A stretch of 64,000 nucleotides of DNA from Armatimonadota bacterium (GTDB lineage: Bacteria; Sysuimicrobiota; Sysuimicrobiia; Sysuimicrobiales; Humicultoraceae), in assembly GCA_031081715.1 (NCBI GenBank), contig JAVHMA010000009.1, forward strand, positions 1-64,000, read 5' to 3'. Position 1 is the stretch's first letter, and each line of letters opens with the position of its first letter. Both the position numbers and the translations under genes were made by a program. Shown piece by piece: positions 37,917 through 47,508 of the stretch. The notes beneath the pieces are model-generated. The model did not search any database. It was not told where the DNA came from and worked only from the letters and a program-made list of their open reading frames with translations.

Positions 37917-38951
37917 CTACGCCGTCGGGGCCTTGAGCACCGCCGCCCGGCTCCGCTGGTGACGGAACGGCAGCACCTCGCACGCGACGTAGTGGCCGCC
38001 GCCCACGTCGATGAGCTGCTGGTCGTTGACCTTGCACGACTCCCGGGCGTAGAGGCACCGCGTGTGGAACCGGCACCCCTGCGGCGGGTTCACCGGGCTC
38101 GGGACGTCGCCGGGCAGAATGATCCGCTCGCGGCGCATTCCGGGGTCCGGGATCGGGACCGCCGACAGCAGCGCCTCGGTGTACGGGTGCTGCGGGTTGG
38201 CGAACAGCTCGTCGGCCGTGGCGATCTCGACGATCTTCCCCAGGTACATCACCGCGATCCGGTCGCTGATGTGCTTGACGACCGAGAGGTCGTGGGCGAT
38301 GAAGAGGTAGGTCAGCCCAAACTCCTTCTGGAGCTCCTCGAGGAGGTTGAGGACCTGCGCCTGGATCGAGACGTCGAGCGCCGAGACCGGCTCGTCGCAG
38401 ATGATGAGCTTCGGGTTCACCGCGAGCGCCCGCGCGATCCCAATCCGCTGCCGCTGGCCGCCCGAGAACTCGTGCGGGTAGCGGTTCGCGTGGTAGGGCG
38501 ACAGGCCCACCACCTCGAGCAGCTCCTGGACGCGGCGCACCTTCTCCTTGCCGCGCGCCAGGTTGTGGATCTCCAGCGGCTCGCCGATGATGTCGCCCAC
38601 GGTCATGCGCGGGTTGAGCGAGGAGTACGGGTCCTGGAAAATGATCTGCATGTTGCGCCGCATCCGACGCAGCTCTTCCTTGTTGAGCGCGAAGATATTG
38701 CGGCCCTCGAAGTAAGCCTCGCCGGCGCTCGGCTCCATCAGGCGGAGGATCACCCGGCCCGTGGTCGTCTTGCCGCAGCCGGACTCGCCCACCAGCCCCA
38801 GCGTCTCGCCCTTCCGGATGAAGAAGGACACGTCGTCGACGGCCTTGACCGCGCCGACCTGCCGCTGGAAGATGAACCCCTTGGTGATGGGGAAGTACTT
38901 CCTGAGGTTCCGCACCTCGAGGATGACGTCGTCGCTGGTTCCAGCCGCCAC
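37917..38951 (-). CDS. oppF: Oligopeptide ABC transporter ATPase, OppF/DppF type
   Basis: A 344-residue ATPase with Walker [10 protein letters not shown], signature [15 protein letters not shown] and Walker [14 protein letters not shown]. The C-terminal oligopeptide extension has the Cys cluster [14 protein letters not shown], which may bind a 4Fe-4S cluster as reported for some DppD/OppF relatives. GTG start after GGAGGAGAG. It follows oppD by 21 bases and is one of the only two importer ATPases in the window. Confidence 0.94.
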   Translation of the reverse strand: MAAGTSDDVILEVRNLRKYFPITKGFIFQRQVGAVKAVDDVSFFIRKGETLGLVGESGCGKTTTGRVILRLMEPSAGEAYFEGRNIFALNKEELRRMRRNMQIIFQDPYSSLNPRMTVGDIIGEPLEIHNLARGKEKVRRVQELLEVVGLSPYHANRYPHEFSGGQRQRIGIARALAVNPKLIICDEPVSALDVSIQAQVLNLLEELQKEFGLTYLFIAHDLSVVKHISDRIAVMYLGKIVEIATADELFANPQHPYTEALLSAVPIPDPGMRRERIILPGDVPSPVNPPQGCRFHTRCLYARESCKVNDQQLIDVGGGHYVACEVLPFRHQRSRAAVLKAPTA

Positions 38952-38972
38952 CGCTCTCTCCTCCCGCGATGC

Positions 38973-40010
38973 CTACGACGTGCGTGTGGACGCCAGCAGG
39001 CCGGCCTCGGCCGCCGCCTTCTTCTCCTCCGGGGTCGCGTGCTCGCTGTACAGGTAGCACTTAGCCGTGTGGTCGGGACCGACGCTGTAGTCCGGCGGGT
39101 TCTCCTGGACGCAGATCTCCATGGCGAACGGGCACCGCGGTGCGAACGAGCAGCCGGGCGGGAGGTCGATCAGACTGGGCGGCTGTCCCTCGATGGGGAT
39201 CAGCCGCTCCTTGCGCTCGTACAGCTTGGGGACCGAGTGCAGGAGCCCCCAGGTGTACGGGTGGCGCGGGTCCTGGAAGGTCCGGCGCACGTCCGCCCGC
39301 TCGACCGGCTTGCCGGCGTACATCACCACGACGTTGTCGCAGGTCTCCGCGACGACCCCCAGGTTGTGCGTAATCATGATCATCGCCATGTGGAACTCCT
39401 GCTGGAGCTCCCGGATCAGGTCGAGGATCTGTGCCTGGATGGTCACGTCGAGCGCGGTCGTCGGCTCGTCCGCGATGAGGATCGAGGGGTTGCACGACAG
39501 CGCCATCGCGATCATGACGCGCTGGCGCATGCCACCGGAGAACTGGTGCGGGTAGTCGCGCACGCGCTCCCGGGCCAGCGGGATCTTCACCCGCTCAAGC
39601 ATCTCGATCGCGCGCTCCCAGGCCGCGCGGCGATCGAGCTTCTGGTGGAGGATCACGGCCTCGGCGATCTGCTCCCCGATGGTGAGCACCGGATTGAGGG
39701 AGGTCATCGGCTCCTGGAAGATCATGGCGATCCGGTTGCCCCGGATGTGCCGCATCTCCTCGTCGCTGAGCCGCAGGAGGTCCTTGCCCTCGAACAGGAT
39801 CTGGCCGTCGACCGTCTTGCCGGGCGGGCTGGGGATGAGCCGCATGATGGAGAGCGCGTGCACGCTCTTGCCGCAGCCGGACTCGCCCACGATGCCCAGG
39901 GTCTCCCCCTTGGCCAGGTCGTAGGACAGACCGTCCACGGCCCTGACGACGCCCTCGTCGGTGTAGAAGTACGTCTTGAGGTTCCGCACGGACAGCAGCG
40001 GCTCAGCCAC
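38973..40010 (-). CDS. oppD: Oligopeptide ABC transporter ATPase, OppD/DppD type
   Basis: A 345-residue ATPase with Walker [10 protein letters not shown], signature [15 protein letters not shown], Walker [13 protein letters not shown] and C-terminal [14 protein letters not shown]. The start chosen is GTG 40010, nine bases after AGGAGG; a GTG nine bases further upstream is too close to that site. It lies 70 bases downstream of a binding-protein gene, in a gap with no other feature. Confidence 0.94.
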   Translation of the reverse strand: MAEPLLSVRNLKTYFYTDEGVVRAVDGLSYDLAKGETLGIVGESGCGKSVHALSIMRLIPSPPGKTVDGQILFEGKDLLRLSDEEMRHIRGNRIAMIFQEPMTSLNPVLTIGEQIAEAVILHQKLDRRAAWERAIEMLERVKIPLARERVRDYPHQFSGGMRQRVMIAMALSCNPSILIADEPTTALDVTIQAQILDLIRELQQEFHMAMIMITHNLGVVAETCDNVVVMYAGKPVERADVRRTFQDPRHPYTWGLLHSVPKLYERKERLIPIEGQPPSLIDLPPGCSFAPRCPFAMEICVQENPPDYSVGPDHTAKCYLYSEHATPEEKKAAAEAGLLASTRTS

Positions 40011-40080
40011 GCGCCTCACCCTCCTGAGTTGCCCCTGAAGTTCTCCACGCCCCCCATGAATCCTGCGCTGGCCCGCACCC

Positions 40081-41760
40081 CTACTGCTCCCCCCATCGCC
40101 ACTCCCACGCGTTCCAGGGGAGGTAGTACGTCCCCAGGCCCACCGGCTTGACGTTGCGCAGCGCCTTGGGGAAGGTGGTCAGGTCCAGCCGGAAGTACAG
40201 CGGCAGGCTGGGCAGCTCCTCCGCGAAGATCTCCTGCTGGCGGCGGAAGAGGGCGATCCGCTTCTGCTCGTCCAGCTCGGAGATGAGCTGGTCCCACACC
40301 TGGTCGTTCTCCTGGTGCCGCCACCCGACCCGGTTGTTGCCCTCCCAGTTGGTGCCCGGCGTGGGGATCTGGCTGCTGTGGAAGCGATCGAACGGGATGG
40401 ACTCCGGGGTGAACAGCGAGGCGTACATCGCCATGTGGGTGAACTGGCGCCGCGGCACCATCGTGCCGAAGAAGACGCTGGCGGGCCGGTTGTCGATCCG
40501 CACGTCGATGCCGACCTGGCGGAGCTGCTCGCGGATGATCTGCTGGATCTGCTCCCGGACGGAGTTCCCCGCGGTCGTCGAGATCGCCATCTCCACCCGC
40601 CGCCCGCCGCTGTCGCGCAGGATGCCGTCCGGCCCGGGCCGGAACCCGGCCTCGGCCAGCAGCGCGCGGGCGCGGGCCAGGTCGGTATCGTACTTCTTGA
40701 TGTTCGGGTGCGCGGCGGGATGTCCGGGCGCCAGCCACGAGTGCGCCACCGGCTGCCGCCCGCCCGAGCACGACACCTCGGCCAGGGCCTTCCGGTCGAG
40801 CGCGTGGGCGATGGCCTGCCGGACCCGCTTGTCGCGCAGCCACGGGTCGTCCAGGTTGAAGTCGATCCGCTCCCAGACCATGGCTTCGCGGTAGTGGGCG
40901 TTCGCCCGCGGGTTCCGCTGGGCGATCTGCTCCATCTGGAGACAGTTGAAGTTGTTGATCTCGGTCGCGTCCACGGTGCCGGCCGCGGCGTTCGTCTGCA
41001 GCACCACGCTGTCGAGGATGAACCGCACGGTGATGCGCTTGACCGCCGGCGCGCCCAGCGGCCACTTGTCGTAGGCCTCGAAGGTCATGTGGCTGCCCCG
41101 CACCCACTCGGTCATGCGATAGGGGCCATTCGCCACCGGCAGCCGCCAGTACGGGTGCGCCCGGAGCTGTTCGGGATTACTCAGGTAGGGCCGCTCAAGG
41201 ATGTGCCGGGGCAGCGCGTAGGCGTTCCCGAAGGGCTCGCTGCCGGCGAACGGCCACAGCTCGTTCCACTGGACGACCATCGTGTACGGGTCGTTGACGT
41301 TCGGCACCAGGATATTGTCGATCTTGTTCACCATGAACCGCCCGCCCGCCGGCGGCGGCGCCTGGGGGTTCCGGAACATCGCGTAGGTGAACCGCCAGTC
41401 CAGCGCGGTGACCGGCCGGCCGTCGTGCCAGGTGAAGCCACGCCGCAGGCGCCAGGTGACCCGCATCTTCTTGTTGGGCAGGACCTCCCAGTCGCCGTCC
41501 TTGAGCGTGGGCAGCTTCTCCACCATGAGCGGCTGACGCTGCCACTTGTCGTTGAAGGGCGCCACGTAGCCCCAGAGCATGTTGTGGATGACGCCGGCCG
41601 CCGCCATGATGGTGAACGGCCCCAGCAGGTCGGGCTCCTGCGCCATGGCCAGCGTGACCGCGTCCCGCCGCTGCGCGGACGCCACCGGGGCCGCCGCGGG
41701 CAGCGCGAGCGCGACCATCAGCGCGATCAGGACGGCCCTTAAACTCCAGCGTGTCCTCAT
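40081..41760 (-). CDS. Peptide-type ABC substrate-binding protein (SBP family 5)
   Basis: 559 residues. The signal peptide is about residues 1-29, cleaved after VASA, with no lipobox. Family motifs are [38 protein letters not shown] and [12 protein letters not shown]. It shares long stretches, including [11 protein letters not shown] and KDGDWEVLP, with the second binding protein of the same cluster (43764-45449), so the pair arose by duplication. It lies between dppC and oppD. Confidence 0.93.
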   Translation of the reverse strand: MRTRWSLRAVLIALMVALALPAAAPVASAQRRDAVTLAMAQEPDLLGPFTIMAAAGVIHNMLWGYVAPFNDKWQRQPLMVEKLPTLKDGDWEVLPNKKMRVTWRLRRGFTWHDGRPVTALDWRFTYAMFRNPQAPPPAGGRFMVNKIDNILVPNVNDPYTMVVQWNELWPFAGSEPFGNAYALPRHILERPYLSNPEQLRAHPYWRLPVANGPYRMTEWVRGSHMTFEAYDKWPLGAPAVKRITVRFILDSVVLQTNAAAGTVDATEINNFNCLQMEQIAQRNPRANAHYREAMVWERIDFNLDDPWLRDKRVRQAIAHALDRKALAEVSCSGGRQPVAHSWLAPGHPAAHPNIKKYDTDLARARALLAEAGFRPGPDGILRDSGGRRVEMAISTTAGNSVREQIQQIIREQLRQVGIDVRIDNRPASVFFGTMVPRRQFTHMAMYASLFTPESIPFDRFHSSQIPTPGTNWEGNNRVGWRHQENDQVWDQLISELDEQKRIALFRRQQEIFAEELPSLPLYFRLDLTTFPKALRNVKPVGLGTYYLPWNAWEWRWGEQ

Positions 41761-41782
41761 GGTCCCTCCACCCCCGTAACAG

Positions 41783-42709
41783 CTAGGTCTTCAGGCGCGG
41801 GTCGAGCGCGTCACGCAGCCCGTCCCCGAGGAAGTTGAACGACAGAACGGTGATGAAGATGCACAGGCCCGGGAAGATCGCCAGCCAGGACGCCTTGAGC
41901 AGGTACTCCTGCGCCCGCTGGAGCATGTTGCCCCACGACGGGATCGGCGGCTGGATCCCCAGCCCCAGGTAGGAGAGCGCCGACTCGATCAGGATGGCAT
42001 TGCCGACCACCAGCGTCGAGGCGACGATCACCGGCGCCAACGCGTTGGGAATCAGGTGGCGGAAGATGATCCGCCCCTCGGAGGCGCCCATCGCCCGGCC
42101 CGCCTCCACGAAGTCCTGGCTCTTGAGCGAGAGGATCTGGCCGCGCACCAACCGGGCCACGGTCGTCCAGCCGAAGACCGACAGCACGAACACGATGCGG
42201 CCGACCCCGCCGCCGGGGACGAGGGCGGCCAGGATCAGGTACAGCGGAAGGGTCGGCACGGAGATCAGGATGTCCACCAGCCGCATGAGCACGCTGTCCA
42301 CCCACCCGCCGTAGAAGCCCGCGAGCGCCCCGACCAGCGACCCGATGATCGAGATGGTCACCGCGGTCACATAGCCGACGACCAGCGAGATCCGGCCCGC
42401 GTACATGATCCGCGTGAGCACGTCGCGGCCGAGCTCGTCGGTGCCGAAGAGGTTGCCGGTCAGGGCGGGCTGCTGCCACCGCCGCTGGAGGTCGATCTGC
42501 GTGAAGGGGTGCGGGGCGATCCACGGCGCGAGCAGCGCCGTGGCGGTGAGCGCCAGCGCCACGCCGGCGCCGATGAGCGCGAGGCGGTGCCGGAGGAACC
42601 GCCGGCGGGCGATCTGCCAGTACGACTGCCCGACCGCGACCCCGGCCGCCTCCCGGCGCCGGCGCTCCAGCTCGAGCGCGATCTGCCGCGGGGTTGCCGC
42701 CCGTGCCAT
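41783..42709 (-). CDS. ABC transporter permease, DppC/OppC family
   Basis: 308 residues with a cytoplasmic N-terminus, first helix LALIGAGVALALTATALLAP, family signature GTDELGRDVLTRIMYAGRIS, EAA loop DFVEAGRAMGASEGRIIFRH and the typical C-terminus FNFLGDGLRDALDPRLK. It forms the channel with the DppB-type protein encoded 22 bases upstream. Confidence 0.94.
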   Translation of the reverse strand: MARAATPRQIALELERRRREAAGVAVGQSYWQIARRRFLRHRLALIGAGVALALTATALLAPWIAPHPFTQIDLQRRWQQPALTGNLFGTDELGRDVLTRIMYAGRISLVVGYVTAVTISIIGSLVGALAGFYGGWVDSVLMRLVDILISVPTLPLYLILAALVPGGGVGRIVFVLSVFGWTTVARLVRGQILSLKSQDFVEAGRAMGASEGRIIFRHLIPNALAPVIVASTLVVGNAILIESALSYLGLGIQPPIPSWGNMLQRAQEYLLKASWLAIFPGLCIFITVLSFNFLGDGLRDALDPRLKT

Positions 42710-42731
42710 CTGCCGCCCTCCTCGGCCCGCC

Positions 42732-43697
42732 CTACTCGTACCGGATGCGGGGGTCCACCATCGCGTATGCCACGTCCGCGAACAGGTTGAACAGGACCGT
42801 CATGAGCGCGACGAACAACAGCACCGCCATCGCCACGTTGTAGTCGTGGCCCAGCACCGCCTGGAACAACAAGAGGCCCATGCCCGGCCACGAGAACACG
42901 GTCTCGGTGAGGACGGCGCCGTTGAGAATGCCGGGGATGGACAGCGCCACCAGGGTGATGATGGGAATCAGCGCGTTGCGCAGCGCGTGTTTGTTGATGA
43001 CGACCTTCTCGCTGTTCCCCTTGGCCCGGGCGGTGCGCACGTAGTCCTGGCGGATGACCTCGAGCATGCTGCTCCGCATGTACCGGGTCCAGGCCGCCAT
43101 CCCGCTCGTGGCCAGCACCGCCACCGGAAGAACCATGTGCCACAGCCGGTTCCAGAACATGGGCCACCCTGGCTCGACGCCCGGGGTCATCATGCCCCCG
43201 GCCGGGAACCACGGCAGCCACACCGCGAAGACCAAAATGAAGACGATCCCCTGCCAGAAGACCGGCATGGCGAGCCCGGCGAACGCGAGCACGGTGACGG
43301 TGTAGTCGACGACCGAGTACTGGTGCAGCGCCGAGTAGATCCCGATGGCCACCCCCGCGATGAAGGCCAGGAAGACGGAGGTGGCCAGCAGCGCCAGCGT
43401 GTTGCGCAGCCGCTCCCCCATCAGGCCGATGACCGGCGTGCCGTACGTGCGGGAGTAGCCCAGGTCGCCGTGCAGCACCGAGCGGGCCCACTTGAAGTAG
43501 CGGATATAGATCGGGTCGTCCAGGCCGTAGTACGCCCGCAGCGCGGCCACGTCCTCGGGCTTGATGTCCGGGGTGCTGGCCGCGATGAGCTCCACGGGGT
43601 CGCCCGGCGTGAGGACCAGCAGCGCGAACAGCAGCACCGACAGGCCCACCAGGATGATGACCCCGTGCACCGCCCGCCGGGCCACGAAGCGCAGCAT
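42732..43697 (-). CDS. ABC transporter permease, DppB/OppB family
   Basis: 321 residues with the N-terminal helix IILVGLSVLLFALLVLTPGD, periplasmic YGLDDPIYIRYFKWARSVLHGDLGYS, EAA loop QDYVRTARAKGNSEKVVINK and the closing NLFADVAYAMVDPRIRYE. It is preceded by a strong hairpin that separates it from its binding-protein gene. Confidence 0.94.
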   Translation of the reverse strand: MLRFVARRAVHGVIILVGLSVLLFALLVLTPGDPVELIAASTPDIKPEDVAALRAYYGLDDPIYIRYFKWARSVLHGDLGYSRTYGTPVIGLMGERLRNTLALLATSVFLAFIAGVAIGIYSALHQYSVVDYTVTVLAFAGLAMPVFWQGIVFILVFAVWLPWFPAGGMMTPGVEPGWPMFWNRLWHMVLPVAVLATSGMAAWTRYMRSSMLEVIRQDYVRTARAKGNSEKVVINKHALRNALIPIITLVALSIPGILNGAVLTETVFSWPGMGLLLFQAVLGHDYNVAMAVLLFVALMTVLFNLFADVAYAMVDPRIRYE

Positions 43698-43713
43698 CGC
43701 CGTCCTCCGAGGA

Positions 43714-43739
43714 GGGGGGTGAGGCGCACCTCACCCCCC
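43714..43739 (-). terminator. GC-rich intercistronic hairpin (binding protein / permease)
   Basis: GGGGGGTGAGG (43714-43724) and CCTCACCCCCC (43729-43739) form an 11-bp perfect stem with a 4-base loop. No U-run follows. It probably acts as an attenuator or 3'-end stabiliser for the binding-protein mRNA. Confidence 0.7.
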
Positions 43740-43763
43740 TGCCGTTTCGCGTCGTGCGTCAGG

Positions 43764-45449
43764 CTACTGCTGCCAGGCCCACTCGTGCGAGTTCCAGTTC
43801 ACGTACGTGCCGGCCAGGCCCGTCGGCTTGACGTTCGTGAGCCGCTTGTGGTTCGTCGTCAGGTGCAGCCGGAAGTACAGCGGGATGGACGGCAGCTCCT
43901 CCGCCCAGATCTCCTGCTGCCGCTTCAGCATCTGCACGCGCTTGGCGGTGTCGATCTCGGTCTCGATCTGGCTCAGGAGCTGGTCGTTCTCGGCGTTGCG
44001 GAAGCCGGGATAGTTCTGGCCCTCCCAGTTGTTGGCCTGGCTCGGGATCTGGTCCGACTTCCACAGGGTGTTCCCGAGCGAGAGCGGGGTCATCAGCCAG
44101 GCGTACATGACCAGGTGCGGGAACTGCCGCCGCGCGGTCACCTGGCCGAACAGCACGCTGGCCGGCCGGTTGTCGATGCGCAGGTCGATCCCGACCGCCC
44201 GGAGCTGCTCCTTCATGACCTGCTGGACTTGCTCACGGAGCGCGTTGCCGGCGGTCGTCATGATGGTGATCTCGAACCGGCGGCCCTGCCGGTCGCGCAG
44301 GAACTGGTCGGGGCCCATGGTGAAGCCGGCCTCGGCGAGCAGCGCGCGCGCCCGGGCCAGGTCGAAGGCGTACTTCTTGACGTCTTTGTTGTAGCCCTCA
44401 TGCCGCTCCGGCAGCCAGGTGTGCGCCACGGGCTGGCGGCCGCCCGAGCACGACAGCTCCGCGATGGCCTCGCGGTTCAGCGCGTGGGCGATCGCCTGCC
44501 GTACCCGCTTGTCGCGCAGCCACTCGTGGTCCAGGTTGATGTCGACGTGCTCCCAGATCAGGGCCGGGGTGTAGTTGCCCTGCACCTGCGGGTTGCGGCG
44601 CTCGATCTCGTTGAGGGCCGCACAGTCGGTGATGTTGTTGATCTCGGTGACGTCCACCTGGCCGGCGATCGCGTTCGCCTGGAGCACGGTGCTGTCCAGG
44701 ATGAACCGCCACGTCTGGCGCCGGATCTTCGGCGGGCCGCCCAACGCCTGCGGGAACCGGTCGTAGGCCTCCACGGTGATGTGGCTACCGGCCACCCACT
44801 CGACCATCTTGTACGGGCCGTTCAGCACGGGCATCCGGTTCATCCGGTGCGCCTTCAGCGCCGACGGGTCGCGCAGGTAGTCGCGCTCCATCAGGTGGCG
44901 CGGGTAGACCCAGTCCGACCCGTGCGGACTGACGTTGGCGAACGGGTAGCGCTCGTTCCACTGGACCACCAGCGTGTAGGGGTCCTGCGGGTTCGGCACC
45001 ACCACGTTGTCCACCTTGCGCAGCACGGTGCGGCTCACCGTGGGGCTGCGCGGGTTGCGCAGCATGAGGTACGACCACGAGGCGTCCAGCGCGGTGTAGG
45101 GCCGGCCGTCGTGCCAGGTGACGTCGCGGCGGAACCGCCAGGTCACCCGCATCTTCCCGCCGGGCAGGAGCTCCCAATCGCCGTCCTTCAGGGTCGGGAT
45201 CTTGAGCACCGTGCGCGGATAGAGCTGCCACTTGTCGTTGTACTCGACCGGGGCGACGTAGATGGAGTTGTTCACCGCCCGGCCGGCGGCCATGGAGTGG
45301 AACGCCATCAGGAGTCCGTCCGGCTCCTGGGCCATACCCACCACGACGATCTCGCGGCCGCGCTGAGCCTGGGCCGCGCCGACGTTGACCCCCAGCGCGA
45401 CCACGGCGATCAGCGCGAAGATCAGGAGCGCGCGAACGCGCTTGACCAT
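43764..45449 (-). CDS. Peptide-type ABC substrate-binding protein (SBP family 5)
   Basis: 561 residues. The signal peptide (about 1-28, ending VGAAQA) has no lipobox. Motifs include [40 protein letters not shown] and LPSIPLYFRLHL. It is a close paralogue of the protein at 40081-41760. It is the first gene of the importer cluster and has a very strong ribosome binding site (GAGGAGGAGGAGG). A weak TTGACG-N16-TAGCGC promoter is possible at 45501-45528. Confidence 0.93.
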   Translation of the reverse strand: MVKRVRALLIFALIAVVALGVNVGAAQAQRGREIVVVGMAQEPDGLLMAFHSMAAGRAVNNSIYVAPVEYNDKWQLYPRTVLKIPTLKDGDWELLPGGKMRVTWRFRRDVTWHDGRPYTALDASWSYLMLRNPRSPTVSRTVLRKVDNVVVPNPQDPYTLVVQWNERYPFANVSPHGSDWVYPRHLMERDYLRDPSALKAHRMNRMPVLNGPYKMVEWVAGSHITVEAYDRFPQALGGPPKIRRQTWRFILDSTVLQANAIAGQVDVTEINNITDCAALNEIERRNPQVQGNYTPALIWEHVDINLDHEWLRDKRVRQAIAHALNREAIAELSCSGGRQPVAHTWLPERHEGYNKDVKKYAFDLARARALLAEAGFTMGPDQFLRDRQGRRFEITIMTTAGNALREQVQQVMKEQLRAVGIDLRIDNRPASVLFGQVTARRQFPHLVMYAWLMTPLSLGNTLWKSDQIPSQANNWEGQNYPGFRNAENDQLLSQIETEIDTAKRVQMLKRQQEIWAEELPSIPLYFRLHLTTNHKRLTNVKPTGLAGTYVNWNSHEWAWQQ

Positions 45450-45591
45450 AGGGATACCTCCTCCTCCTCTTCCTCGTCGTGACGAATCGTGCTCGCTCCG
45501 GCGCTACGCATCTCGCGAGCGCCGTCAAACCATGGACAGCTTCGGTCGGGACCGGTCCTCCCCTGCGCCCACCTCCCCGGTGGCCTGATGG

Positions 45592-45993
45592 TCAATGGAC
45601 GCCCCGCAGCACCCACTCGATGACGTCGCTCGTGTGCAGGCCGATCGCCTCGGTGAGGGCCTCCCGCTCGCGTCGGCGCTCGCGCCACGGGGGCCCCACG
45701 TGGACCTCGCGCTCGCTGGCGACGCGCGGCCGGATAGAGCGGACGCGCTCGCCGGGCGGCGGCGCGGCGGGACGAGACCGAGACTCGGCGCCCCCACCCA
45801 CCCTCTGTGACTCGAGGAACCGGTCGACGTCGGATTTGAGCACGCGGTAAAGCTTGCCGAGGCGGGAGGCGGGAATGCGGCCTTCGCGAATGTAGCGGTA
45901 GACCGTCAGCCGGTTCAGCTGAAGGTAGGCCGCGACCTGCTCGACCGTCAGCACAGTGTCGGTCTGATCTCGACCGCCAGCCCTGTCTGCCAT
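45592..45993 (-). CDS. Excisionase-family helix-turn-helix DNA-binding protein
   Basis: 133 residues. Residues about 13-60 (LTVEQVAAYLQLNRLTVYRY, GRIPASRLGKLYRVLKSDVD) form the MerR/excisionase-type HTH_17 domain. A Pro/Arg-rich linker and a short helical tail (EREALTEAIGLHTSDVIEWV) follow; the tail is not recognised. The start is ATG 45993 after GAGG. It is a small stand-alone regulator rather than part of a visible phage. The AGTATACT repeats just upstream suggest autoregulation. Confidence 0.85.
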   Translation of the reverse strand: MADRAGGRDQTDTVLTVEQVAAYLQLNRLTVYRYIREGRIPASRLGKLYRVLKSDVDRFLESQRVGGGAESRSRPAAPPPGERVRSIRPRVASEREVHVGPPWRERRREREALTEAIGLHTSDVIEWVLRGVH

Positions 45994-46030
45994 ATCTGCC
46001 TCGAGGGCCTGATAAATCCGAGTGGTGTAT

Positions 46031-46048
46031 AGTATACTTCAGTATACT
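46031..46048. promoter_or_regulatory. Tandem AGTATACT palindromes (operator/promoter of HTH gene)
   Basis: Two self-complementary AGTATACT octamers at 46031-46038 and 46041-46048 are spaced exactly 10 bases. On the minus strand each contains TATACT, matching this genome's -10 box. A start near 46024 would give a leader of about 30 bases to ATG 45993. Confidence 0.55.
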
Positions 46049-46097
46049 GGAGAAGTCCTCCGGACAGGCTCTGGGCGCTCCGACAGCGGGCTACGGG

Positions 46098-47495
46098 TCA
46101 ACGCGGCCCGGGCAAGCAAGATGGCCGGAAGCCGTGGACCCGGAAGACCCGGAACGCCTGGGTCGGTCGTCTCCGGTAGACGACCTCGACGAGATCTCTC
46201 TCCTCAACCGTTCGGAAGCACCCCGACCATCCGAACGTCTGATCGGCATACGTGACGGCCACGCCGCTGGTGCCCCTGAATCCCGCGGGATCCGGCCAGA
46301 TCGACCCCTGGCCCGGTCGTCGGAGGTGCAGGACTGGGATGGTGTCGCGCGTGTGGTAGCCGAGCAGCGCCGCTGTCTCATAGCGGTCCGCAACCAGCAC
46401 CGCCCCTGGCCCGATCTCGCGGGTCTCAGCGAGCACGCGACGGCCCACCTCATCCCACCCGACGTGCTCGCGGGCGCCGGGGAACGGCGGCAGCCACGGC
46501 ACCACCGCGAGCGCCGCAAAGGCGAGCTGGGCGGCGGCGGTACCCGCGACCGCGACCCGGATGGGCCGGGTCCAGGCAGTGCCCAGCACGACCGCCATCA
46601 TCGCGTATGCCGGGCTGAGCCAGTAACCTGGGGCCCACCCCGTGGGGACGGCCGCCACCGTGACGAGCGCGAGGGGCGCGGCCATCCAGAGCAAGAACGC
46701 GTATCGCGGATCGGCCCGGCGCCTCCAGCAGCACCAGAGTGCCCACGCGAAGGCCGGCGCGGTGAGCACGGTGAGAGCCAGGTGGTCGGTCAGGAAGCCG
46801 ACCGTGGCCCCGAGCCCCGGCTGCGGGCCGGAGAGCCGGGTGCGGCCCCCCAGCACGAACCACAGGCCGGCCCAGTCGTGCCGCGCATTCCACGCGACGA
46901 CCGGGCTGAACAGCCCGAGCGCGAGCGCCGCCGCCATGTAGGGTTCCGGGCAACCGATCCAGTGCCGGCGCCGCGTGCCGACGTACCCGATCAGGCCGAC
47001 GGGCACGAGAGCACCGAAGACCTTGCTGAGCAACGCGGCCCCAGCGGCGGCGCCGGCGCCGAGCCAGCGCCCGCCGCGCCCCTCCGCCGCCTGCCAGCCG
47101 AGCCAGGCGGCGAGCAGCCAGGCCAGCAGCAGCGGCGAGTCAGGGGCCGCGAGCAGACCGGCGCCGGCCGTGATCGGCACCGCGAGAAAGACAAGCACCG
47201 CCCGTCCGCCCGCGGCCTCCCCGAACAGCCCCCGGCCGAGCACATAGAGCGCGTATGCCGCCGCGACGCCGAGGAGGATCGGCGTCGCGCGCACCCCGAG
47301 CACGCCGTCGCCCGCCACGCGCGTGGCGCCGGCGAGGAGCCAGGCGAGTAGCGGAGGGTGGTCCAGGTAGCCCCAGGCGAGGCGCCGCGCCCACAGCCAG
47401 TAATAAGCCTCGTCGTGGTGCACCGGGAGCGAAGCGGCCACGGCGATCCGCACGAGGGCCACCAGGAGGACGAGGCCAGCGAGACGGGCAGGCAC
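46098..47495 (-). CDS. Family 39 (PMT/ArnT-like) membrane glycosyltransferase
   Basis: About 465 residues with roughly ten membrane helices. Near the N-terminus VHHDEAYYWLWARRLAWGYL holds the DE motif typical of GT39 enzymes, followed by DHPPLLAWLLAG. These enzymes transfer a sugar from a polyprenyl-phosphate donor to protein or lipid on the outer face; the acceptor is unknown. The likely start is GTG 47495, 13 bases after the permease stop. The frame upstream of it is implausible. Confidence 0.85.
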   Translation of the reverse strand: MPARLAGLVLLVALVRIAVAASLPVHHDEAYYWLWARRLAWGYLDHPPLLAWLLAGATRVAGDGVLGVRATPILLGVAAAYALYVLGRGLFGEAAGGRAVLVFLAVPITAGAGLLAAPDSPLLLAWLLAAWLGWQAAEGRGGRWLGAGAAAGAALLSKVFGALVPVGLIGYVGTRRRHWIGCPEPYMAAALALGLFSPVVAWNARHDWAGLWFVLGGRTRLSGPQPGLGATVGFLTDHLALTVLTAPAFAWALWCCWRRRADPRYAFLLWMAAPLALVTVAAVPTGWAPGYWLSPAYAMMAVVLGTAWTRPIRVAVAGTAAAQLAFAALAVVPWLPPFPGAREHVGWDEVGRRVLAETREIGPGAVLVADRYETAALLGYHTRDTIPVLHLRRPGQGSIWPDPAGFRGTSGVAVTYADQTFGWSGCFRTVEERDLVEVVYRRRPTQAFRVFRVHGFRPSCLPGPR

Positions 47496-47508
47496 CGCCG
47501 GTCTCGTC

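Noticed and set aside
42405-45482. A 1025-codon open frame on the plus strand
   Set aside because: It is the complement of dppB/dppC and a binding-protein gene, with low-complexity composition.
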